A stretch of 64,000 nucleotides of DNA from Aequoribacter sp049615385 (GTDB lineage Bacteria > Pseudomonadota > Gammaproteobacteria > Pseudomonadales > Halieaceae): the NCBI RefSeq assembly GCF_049615385.1, contig NZ_JBMZFL010000003.1, one strand, 5' to 3'. The translations under genes were made by a program, and so were the position numbers. The notes under the pieces were generated by a model. It made no database searches, was not told the DNA's origin, and saw only the letters and a list, made by a program, of their open reading frames with translations. This document shows, in pieces, positions 58,843 through 64,000 of this stretch. Within the stretch, counting starts at the first letter, position 1. Every line of letters starts with the position of its first letter.

Positions 58843-60609
58843 CTACAGGGCTTTGCGTTCGTCTCTATCGTATTGGAGCACTTTCCATTGTCGCTGCACA
58901 AAACCCTGCTCATCGATCCATAGCAGGCCGGTTTCGCCGCGATAGAGCGATCTTAGTGGCGACTCAGGGTCCGGCAGCTGGCTCAAATCGTAGGCGTCGA
59001 TACCCAATGCGGTCAAACGTGCCAATGCGGCGGAAGCAGGTGTTTCATTGGGAATAGGGGGCAAGCTTGCGATATCTACCGTTACGACCTTATCGAGGTC
59101 TTTGTGGTCGATTTTATGTGGCAGATCGTTAGCCGCTGATACGGTGTAGACGGGTAAGTCTTCGGCAAAGTGGAATGCGAGTAAGGGTACGATAGATCTC
59201 GCTTCTTCGGGTGTGCTCGCTAACATGATGACCGCATCAATGTCCTCACGCCGTCTGGCCTGTAGGTGCATCGACAGGCCTGACAGCCTACCCAGAGTTC
59301 TGCGACGCGCTGCGCTGTCGGCCACGCCTAGAGCGACACGAAGACTGCTCTCGTAGTCTTCTTGGCCACGATACGTCGCAGTTGCGATCTCGGTTCCCCC
59401 GAGAGCGTCCCATTGGTTGCGAAGCGCTAGCAGGGTCCGTGCTCCCCAGTCGGTCTGGGGTCGTATGATCAGAACTCGACGTGCGCCCGAGGCGAAGACC
59501 GTGTTCGCAAGGTAAGTCGCCTCAGCCTCGGGGCTGAGCGCGAACTGGTAAAAGTGTTGTGCATCGATCTTGCTATCGCTTTGTTCCGGCGTGTTAAGTG
59601 AAACAATGCGAGCGTCAGTTAACGCGCTCAGTGACTGCCAGGCCTGCACGCGATTTTTCTCGAGCGGGCCGATCATGCCCGTGTATTGGCCCGTCTGAAG
59701 TTGCTGGAAAATTGCCTGGTCATCATTGGCGTGAGTATCGACAACGTGAAGCTCGCTCGTGCTTTGCTTGCTTAAGTGGCTAAAAATAATGCCGTCAAGA
59801 ATCGCCTCGCCAGCGACCTGTAAACGACCGGAAAGAGGTAGTGCCACCAAAAGCTTATTGTTGGCCGGAATGTTACTATCAGCAGTACAAAGGGTTTCGA
59901 GTGTGTTGCCAGGAATACTGGCGCTGTTCCATGCTTCACACAGGCCAGCACCAAAGTCTCTGCGTTTGAGTGCGTTGGCGTTGACAACACTTCTTAGGAG
60001 GGTTTGCTGTTGCTTTCCTAAGAGTCGGTTGATTGCGGCCAACTGCTTCGTGTCCAAGTAGCTCAGTGCTTGCGCGATAGCCATCAGTCGATTTACTTGC
60101 GTCTCGTTCTGGCTAGTGTCTAAAAGTAGGTTCACGCCATAGCGCACGATATTTGCGTGATCTTGGTGTAGGACGGCCAGTCGATAAATGCTTTGGTCGA
60201 TATCTGTGCTTGTTACGCCGAGGATCTTGAGGTCTTTACCGCTTAAACTTTGATAGCGCTCTAGGGCTTGAGTATAGCTGCCAAACTGACTGTCGAGCTG
60301 CGCTTGTAGGAAGGTGCCGCGCAACTGTTCCTCATTATTCAGCGCGTGATACTGAATAGATTGAACAAGGCTCAATGCGCGGTAGGGTTGGCCTGAAGCT
60401 AGGGCAAGTTCTGCCTGAATCAGCGCTTCACGCATGGCGACAAGTTCGGGTTCGCTGGGCGGGGGTAATACTTCTGCCTCTTCTTGCCTAGGAGCGACGA
60501 TTTGCTCTTGTGGCTTTACGCTGGGTTTGCTGGGTGTTTGGCCGCAGCTGGCAAGCAGTGCGCTCAAGCCAATTAGAGTCAGTGATGTGAGCAGTGCATT
60601 GTGCTTCAT
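58843..60609 (-). CDS. lpoA: Penicillin-binding-protein activator LpoA
   Basis: Outer-membrane lipoprotein (588 residues) that activates PBP1A. Signal ends ALLASC (lipidated Cys22), then a TPR-like N-terminal domain (about 50-230) and a C-terminal domain resembling periplasmic substrate-binding proteins (about 250-580, LLVALPLSGRLQVAGEAILDGI and GALRALGIDAYDL-like end). Divergent from rsmI with only 42 bases between the starts. Conserved order with yraN, diaA and dolP. Confidence 0.93.
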   Translation of the reverse strand: MKHNALLTSLTLIGLSALLASCGQTPSKPSVKPQEQIVAPRQEEAEVLPPPSEPELVAMREALIQAELALASGQPYRALSLVQSIQYHALNNEEQLRGTFLQAQLDSQFGSYTQALERYQSLSGKDLKILGVTSTDIDQSIYRLAVLHQDHANIVRYGVNLLLDTSQNETQVNRLMAIAQALSYLDTKQLAAINRLLGKQQQTLLRSVVNANALKRRDFGAGLCEAWNSASIPGNTLETLCTADSNIPANNKLLVALPLSGRLQVAGEAILDGIIFSHLSKQSTSELHVVDTHANDDQAIFQQLQTGQYTGMIGPLEKNRVQAWQSLSALTDARIVSLNTPEQSDSKIDAQHFYQFALSPEAEATYLANTVFASGARRVLIIRPQTDWGARTLLALRNQWDALGGTEIATATYRGQEDYESSLRVALGVADSAARRRTLGRLSGLSMHLQARRREDIDAVIMLASTPEEARSIVPLLAFHFAEDLPVYTVSAANDLPHKIDHKDLDKVVTVDIASLPPIPNETPASAALARLTALGIDAYDLSQLPDPESPLRSLYRGETGLLWIDEQGFVQRQWKVLQYDRDERKAL

Positions 60610-60651
60610 GGTATCGTTAGCGCTTGGCTCGCCCTATTTAAGGAGCATACG

Positions 60652-61497
60652 TTGGAATCGGGTTTGTATATTGTAGCAACACCTATTGGACATTTGGATG
60701 ATATCACGCTTCGCGCCTTGCGCATCCTGAAGGATGTGGAATTACTGGCTGCCGAAGATACGCGTCACACGCGTAAGTTGCTGCAATATCACGGCATAGA
60801 ACGCTCAGTGACAACTTACCATGAGCATTCCTCAACGGATGCGATGATTGAGAAGATACGATCGATCTGCGATAGCGGCGGTGCTTGCGCTTTGGTGAGT
60901 GACGCCGGGACCCCACTCATTTCAGACCCGGGTTATCAGCTTGTCCGCGCCGCGCAAGACGCGGACATTCGAGTCGTGCCTATTCCCGGTCCCAGTGCAA
61001 CCATCGCAGCTGTTTCGGCCGCGGGCTTACCGTCAGATCGCTTCTTGTTTGTTGGTTTTGGGCCTGCCAAAGACAGCGCGAGACGCACTTGGTTGGCGAG
61101 TTTCGCGTTTGAGGCGGCGACGTTGATTTTTTACGAAGCGCCTCACCGAATTGTGTCGATGTTGGCGGATGCCGTGGCGGTTTATGGTGCGGAACGCGAG
61201 GCTTGTATTTGCCGAGAGCTGACAAAAACTTTTGAGACGATTCGGCGCGGAACTCTGGGTGAATTGGTCGAGTTTGTGGCTCAAGACAGTAATCAGCAGC
61301 GGGGAGAGTTTGTTGTGCTGGTGCGCGGTAGCGACCAGGCGGAAGCCGACTTTGGCGAGCAAGAGCAAGAGCTGTTGGGTCAAATTGCTGAGTACGCGCC
61401 CCCCAAAGTAGCTGCAGCGATGGTGGCCGACTACCTCGGGTTAAAGAAAAAGCCTTTGTACGAGTGGTTGTTAGACAACAAGAATTCGGTTGCTTGA
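60652..61497 (+). CDS. rsmI: 16S rRNA C1402 2'-O-methyltransferase RsmI
   Basis: Methylates the ribose of C1402 in 16S rRNA. The 281-residue protein (E. coli 286) has GLYIVATPIGHLDDITLRAL at the start, AEDTRHTRKLL, the SAM-binding SDAGTPLISDPGY and VPIPGPSATIAAVSAAGLP, and the RTWLASF-like tail. I use TTG 60652 because AAGGAG (60640-60645) lies six bases upstream; the frame extends 17 codons further into the lpoA leader. Divergent from lpoA as in E. coli. Confidence 0.95.
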   Translation: MESGLYIVATPIGHLDDITLRALRILKDVELLAAEDTRHTRKLLQYHGIERSVTTYHEHSSTDAMIEKIRSICDSGGACALVSDAGTPLISDPGYQLVRAAQDADIRVVPIPGPSATIAAVSAAGLPSDRFLFVGFGPAKDSARRTWLASFAFEAATLIFYEAPHRIVSMLADAVAVYGAEREACICRELTKTFETIRRGTLGELVEFVAQDSNQQRGEFVVLVRGSDQAEADFGEQEQELLGQIAEYAPPKVAAAMVADYLGLKKKPLYEWLLDNKNSVA

Positions 61498-61518
61498 AAC
61501 GCCTACACGGGGTAACCT
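61490..61518 (+). promoter_or_regulatory. Candidate rnpB promoter
   Basis: TTGCTT (61490-61495), a 17-base spacer and TAACCT (61513-61518) stand seven bases before the RNA start and overlap the end of rsmI. Each hexamer matches only three of six, but the spacing to the known RNA end is right. Confidence 0.4.
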
Positions 61519-61524
61519 CGCGGC

Positions 61525-61862
61525 GAGTCGGTCAGGCGATCGCTGGAAGCTACTGCTTCTGGAGGAAAGTCCGGGCTCCATAGGGTAGAGTGCCAGGTAA
61601 CGCCTGGGGGGCGCGAGCCTACGGAAAGTGCAGCAGAAAGGAAACCGCCAACCTCGGTTGGTAAGGGTGAAAAGGTGCGGTAAGAGCGCACCGCAAATCT
61701 GGTAACAGATTTGGCGATGGTAAACCCCACTCGGAGCAAGACCAAATAGGAACTCATTAGCCGTGACCCGCGGTGAGTTCGGGTAGGTCGCTACAGGCTG
61801 ATGGCGACATCAGTCGCAGAGGAATGATCGTCCACGACAGAACCCGGCTTATCGACCGACTC
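61525..61862 (+). ncRNA. rnpB: RNase P RNA (bacterial type A)
   Basis: Catalytic RNA that trims 5' leaders of tRNAs. The conserved core is plain: GAGGAAAGTCCGGGCTCC near 61559-61576 and, at the 3' side, AGAGGAATGATCGTCCACGACAGAACCCGGCTTATCG (61818-61854, given in part as landmark). The ends GAGTCGGTC (61525-61533) and GACCGACTC (61854-61862) form helix P1. The length of about 338 bases fits a type A RNA. A T-rich run follows immediately. Between rsmI and mraZ is a common location in gammaproteobacteria. Ends are set from P1, so good to a few bases. Confidence 0.95.
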
Positions 61863-62063
61863 TTTTTATACTTTTTAGCATTAAAAGAACAAATCTTTAT
61901 TCTTTTTTTTGATTTTCCTTAAAGTAGAATATAACTACATGGCCTTAGGGTTGTGTTAATCCGCAAAAATTCTTAAGTATTAGGTGCTGCTGGCATCCAT
62001 CGCTACCCTAAACCTAGGGTGCTAATTGACTGAAATAGCAACATTTTTCCAATTTTCGTCTCC

Positions 62064-62093
62064 TTGACAGGGGTGTTCGTGCACCTCTATAGT
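62064..62093 (+). promoter_or_regulatory. Promoter of the mraZ division/cell-wall cluster
   Basis: TTGACA (62064-62069), an 18-base spacer and TATAGT (62088-62093): all six and five of six matches. Transcription would start near 62100, just before the MraZ repeats. The preceding AT-rich stretch 61863-62063 shows no gene. Confidence 0.78.
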
Positions 62094-62102
62094 GTCGCAA
62101 AG

Positions 62103-62137
62103 TGGAGAAAAGTGGGTAAATCTGGTTTTTTGTGGAT
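62103..62137 (+). promoter_or_regulatory. MraZ operator: four TGG repeats at 10-bp spacing
   Basis: TGGAG (62103), TGGGT (62113), TGGTT (62123) and TGGAT (62133) are spaced exactly ten bases apart. MraZ binds direct repeats of TGGGN separated by five bases in its own promoter, so this is a fitting autoregulatory site. It lies just after the predicted transcription start and overlaps the leader. Confidence 0.78.
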
Positions 62138-62166
62138 TTGCCGAGATAAAAAAGGGGCGGTTTTCA

Positions 62167-62622
62167 GTGTTTAGAGGCGTGCATCACATCAATATGGATG
62201 CGAAAGGGCGATTGGCAATTCCTGCCAAGCATCGCGAGCCTCTGCTCGGCCATTGCTCTGGTGAGGTCGTTATTACCATCGATACACAGGTGGCGTGTCT
62301 GGCCTTGTACCCTCTGCCCGAATGGGAAGTGATCCAAGATCAAATTCAGGCTTTGCCCGCCTTAAAGCCTGCGGTTAAACGTTTTCAGCGCCTCACTTTG
62401 GGCTACGCCACCGATTTAGAGATGGATGCTAATGGCCGATTGTTGCTTCCCGCCCCTCTGCGAGAGTACGCCAACCTAGATAAGAAGCTGGTCTTGGTGG
62501 GACAGGGTAACAAGCTGGAAATATGGTCAGAAAACTTGTGGTTGTCCGAGCGAGATAAAGCGTTGTTGGAATCCGGTGCCGATACTGAGCTTCCGGAAGA
62601 ACTCATGTCACTCACACTGTAG
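62167..62622 (+). CDS. mraZ: Transcriptional regulator MraZ
   Basis: DNA-binding repressor of the division/cell-wall cluster; 151 residues (E. coli 152) forming two SpoVT/AbrB-like halves: FRGVHHINMDAKGRLAIPAKHR in the first and LEMDANGRLLLPAPLREYA in the second, the DNA-contacting DxxGR motifs. I use GTG 62167, after AGGGGCGG, giving the usual MFRG start; the longer frame runs back through the operator. First gene of mraZ-rsmH-ftsL-ftsI. Confidence 0.95.
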   Translation: MFRGVHHINMDAKGRLAIPAKHREPLLGHCSGEVVITIDTQVACLALYPLPEWEVIQDQIQALPALKPAVKRFQRLTLGYATDLEMDANGRLLLPAPLREYANLDKKLVLVGQGNKLEIWSENLWLSERDKALLESGADTELPEELMSLTL

Positions 62623-62630
62623 GTGTCAGG

Positions 62631-63548
62631 ATGCACGAGTCGGTATTGCTAGAAGAGTCGCTGCAAGGGCTGGTTGGTCCTTTGTCGGGCCGCTATGTCG
62701 ACGGCACCTTTGGTCGTGGTGGTCACACCCGCGCGCTCTTGGCATTGCTTGATGATGACGCTGCCGTCCTAGTAATGGATAAAGACCCACAAGCTATCGA
62801 AGTTGCCCAGGCCTTGGCGGCTGAAGACGCCCGAGTATCGGTTTATCACGGTAGCTTCGCCGATTTGCCTGATGCCTTGCGTCAATTGGGTTGGGTGGGT
62901 GTTGATGGTGTGCTACTGGATTTAGGTGTTTCTAGTCCTCAGTTAGATCAAGATGAACGTGGCTTTTCTTTTCAGCGCCAAGGTCCTCTGGACATGCGTA
63001 TGGATAACTCAAGCGGACAAACGGTGGCTGAGTATCTGCAGTGGGTGTCTGAGACTGATTTGATCTCGGTGCTGCGCGACTATGGTGAAGAGCGTTTTGC
63101 GCGTCGCATTGCGGCCGCCATTGTAAAGGCCCGCGCTGACAGCCCCATCACAACGACCTTGCAACTCGCCGAGCTCGTTAAAGTCGCGCATCCGCGCTGG
63201 GAAAAACACAAGCATCCGGCCACTCGAACCTTTCAGGCCTTGCGAATTGCGATTAACCGAGAACTTGAGGACTTAGATGTCCTGCTAGACGCTGTGGTGG
63301 ATTGCTTGTCGCCCGGCGGTCGTTTGGCGGTTATCAGCTTTCACTCTTTAGAAGACCGCAAGGTGAAGCAATTTATGCGTAAGGCTTCTCAGGGGCCGAA
63401 GATACCCCGCGGTGTTCCCGTGCAGGGGGACGCAATGCGAGGCCCCTTGGCTTTAGTGGGTAAAGCCATAAAGCCATCGGAGCGTGAAGTACAGACAAAT
63501 GTCCGCGCGCGGAGTGCCGTGCTCAGAATTGCGGAGCGTCGGCGATGA
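62631..63548 (+). CDS. rsmH: 16S rRNA m4C1402 methyltransferase RsmH
   Basis: N4-methylates C1402 of 16S rRNA, the same nucleotide whose ribose RsmI methylates. The 305-residue protein has HESVLLEESLQGL, the SAM loop DGTFGRGGHTRALL, LDLGVSSPQLDQDERGFSF and FHSLEDRKVKQFM. It starts eight bases after mraZ; its stop overlaps the ftsL ATG by four bases. Confidence 0.97.
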   Translation: MHESVLLEESLQGLVGPLSGRYVDGTFGRGGHTRALLALLDDDAAVLVMDKDPQAIEVAQALAAEDARVSVYHGSFADLPDALRQLGWVGVDGVLLDLGVSSPQLDQDERGFSFQRQGPLDMRMDNSSGQTVAEYLQWVSETDLISVLRDYGEERFARRIAAAIVKARADSPITTTLQLAELVKVAHPRWEKHKHPATRTFQALRIAINRELEDLDVLLDAVVDCLSPGGRLAVISFHSLEDRKVKQFMRKASQGPKIPRGVPVQGDAMRGPLALVGKAIKPSEREVQTNVRARSAVLRIAERRR

Positions 63549-63814
63549 GTTTGCGTATGTGGCAAGTCATATTGCTGGCACTTGCTGTGGTGTTGAGCGG
63601 TTTTGCCGTTATTGGTGTAACCCAGCAAACGCGTAATGTGACCACGCAATTGCAGGTGGCCGAGAGTCGCCAGTGGTTTTTGCGTGACGAGTCGAGTCGC
63701 CTGTTGCTCGAGTTGAGTACGTACACGCGCATGGATCGCGTCGACGATATCAGTGCCGATATGGACATGGTGGCAGCATCGCCGACTCAAATACGGGTGG
63801 TGCCTAGTGAGTAG
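63545..63814 (+). CDS. ftsL: Cell-division protein FtsL
   Basis: Bitopic division protein of 89 residues: one transmembrane helix (about 7-26) and a periplasmic coiled-coil region with the pattern SRQWFLRDESSRLLLELSTYTRMDRVDDIS. In E. coli it forms a complex with FtsB and FtsQ and activates FtsWI. Weakly conserved family, so the call leans on length, topology and position between rsmH and ftsI. Confidence 0.92.
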   Translation: MSLRMWQVILLALAVVLSGFAVIGVTQQTRNVTTQLQVAESRQWFLRDESSRLLLELSTYTRMDRVDDISADMDMVAASPTQIRVVPSE

Positions 63815-64000
63815 GGTTGCCGGTGAGGTCCAGGTGAGCTCTTGGCGTTTTCTGCTGTGCCTCGCCTTTTTACTGGTTCTGGCGGTGGCCTTAATAGGGC
63901 GTTTGGCCATGTTGCAGTTGCTGGATGTCGAGCAGGGACAACAGTTTTTACAGAGTCAGGGCGATGCGAGAACCGTGCGCTACGCCCAAATTCCAGCACA
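63807..64000 (+). CDS. ftsI: Division peptidoglycan transpeptidase FtsI (PBP3), 5' part only
   Basis: Only the first 64 codons are in the window. From GTG 63807 (overlapping ftsL by eight bases) the frame reads SSWRFLLCLAFLLVL as membrane anchor, LAMLQLLDVEQGQQFLQSQ and then GDARTVRYAQIPA, the conserved start of the FtsI pedestal domain. A second in-frame GTG at 63834 is an alternative start. The catalytic SxxK region lies beyond the right edge. Confidence 0.9.
   Translation, partial: MSRVAGEVQVSSWRFLLCLAFLLVLAVALIGRLAMLQLLDVEQGQQFLQSQGDARTVRYAQIPA

Noticed and set aside
61503..61757. 84-residue minus-strand open frame after rsmI
   Set aside because: Lies wholly opposite the conserved RNase P RNA; no ribosome binding site or protein-like features.
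1..64000. CRISPR arrays, insertion sequences, prophage or integron features
   Set aside because: No direct-repeat arrays, transposase or integrase frames, or attachment-site repeats were seen; gene order is that of a core chromosome.

Overview
The window is an ordinary-looking chromosomal segment of an aerobic, probably marine gammaproteobacterium. It has a proteorhodopsin gene with a complete carotenoid-to-retinal cluster, lipopolysaccharide-export and cell-division genes in gammaproteobacterial order, a respiratory bc1 complex, and no mobile elements, CRISPR arrays or plasmid functions. The gene content and order resemble proteorhodopsin-bearing marine clades such as SAR92/OM60 (Cellvibrionales-like). 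That placement is inference from synteny; no rRNA or marker comparison could be run.

Layout. 1-7273: photosystem island, with idi-blh-crtY-crtB-crtI-crtE on the minus strand, divergent from proteorhodopsin. 7472-11536: solitary elongation factor G paralog, a thioesterase, tRNA-Met, a voltage-gated channel with an acidic filter, and an HNH protein. 11630-18217 (minus): TPR lipoprotein, lolB, ispE, tRNA-Gln, prs, rplY, pth, ychF. 18363-24271: hemA-prfA-prmC-rhlB, cysZ (minus), smrA. 24280-34588: gatCAB (minus) divergent from mreBCD-maf-yhdP. 34630-44337 (minus): darP, mgtE; then yrbG-kdsD-kdsC-lptC-lptA-lptB-rpoN-hpf-ptsN-rapZ-ptsO. 44480-48684: mlaC-ibaG-murA-hisG-hisD. 48675-53316: degS, nif3-like, zapG, zapE, rplM-rpsI. 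53546-57272: Rieske protein, a fused cytochrome b/c1 gene, sspA-sspB. 57273-61497: dolP-diaA-yraN-lpoA (minus) divergent from rsmI. 61525-61862: RNase P RNA. 62064-64000: start of the division/cell-wall cluster (mraZ-rsmH-ftsL-ftsI), cut by the window edge.

How the genes work together. The first block makes IPP/DMAPP available, condenses them to GGPP, makes phytoene, lycopene and beta-carotene, and cleaves the last to retinal, the chromophore of a green-tuned proton pump. Most other blocks are envelope biogenesis (LPS export, peptidoglycan, lipoprotein sorting, cell shape, division) and translation housekeeping.

Main points for a second look: (1) mreC appears to start with AUC; (2) a bacterial voltage-gated channel carries an E-D-W-T-D filter that predicts calcium or mixed selectivity; (3) cytochromes b and c1 form one 679-residue polyprotein; (4) mlaC stands alone where the mla operon normally sits; (5) the proteorhodopsin/crt intergenic region holds phased T-tracts and palindromes but no good sigma-70 promoter; (6) mraZ has a clear four-repeat operator. 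I did not find a wholly new multi-gene system. Promoter and terminator calls are by eye.
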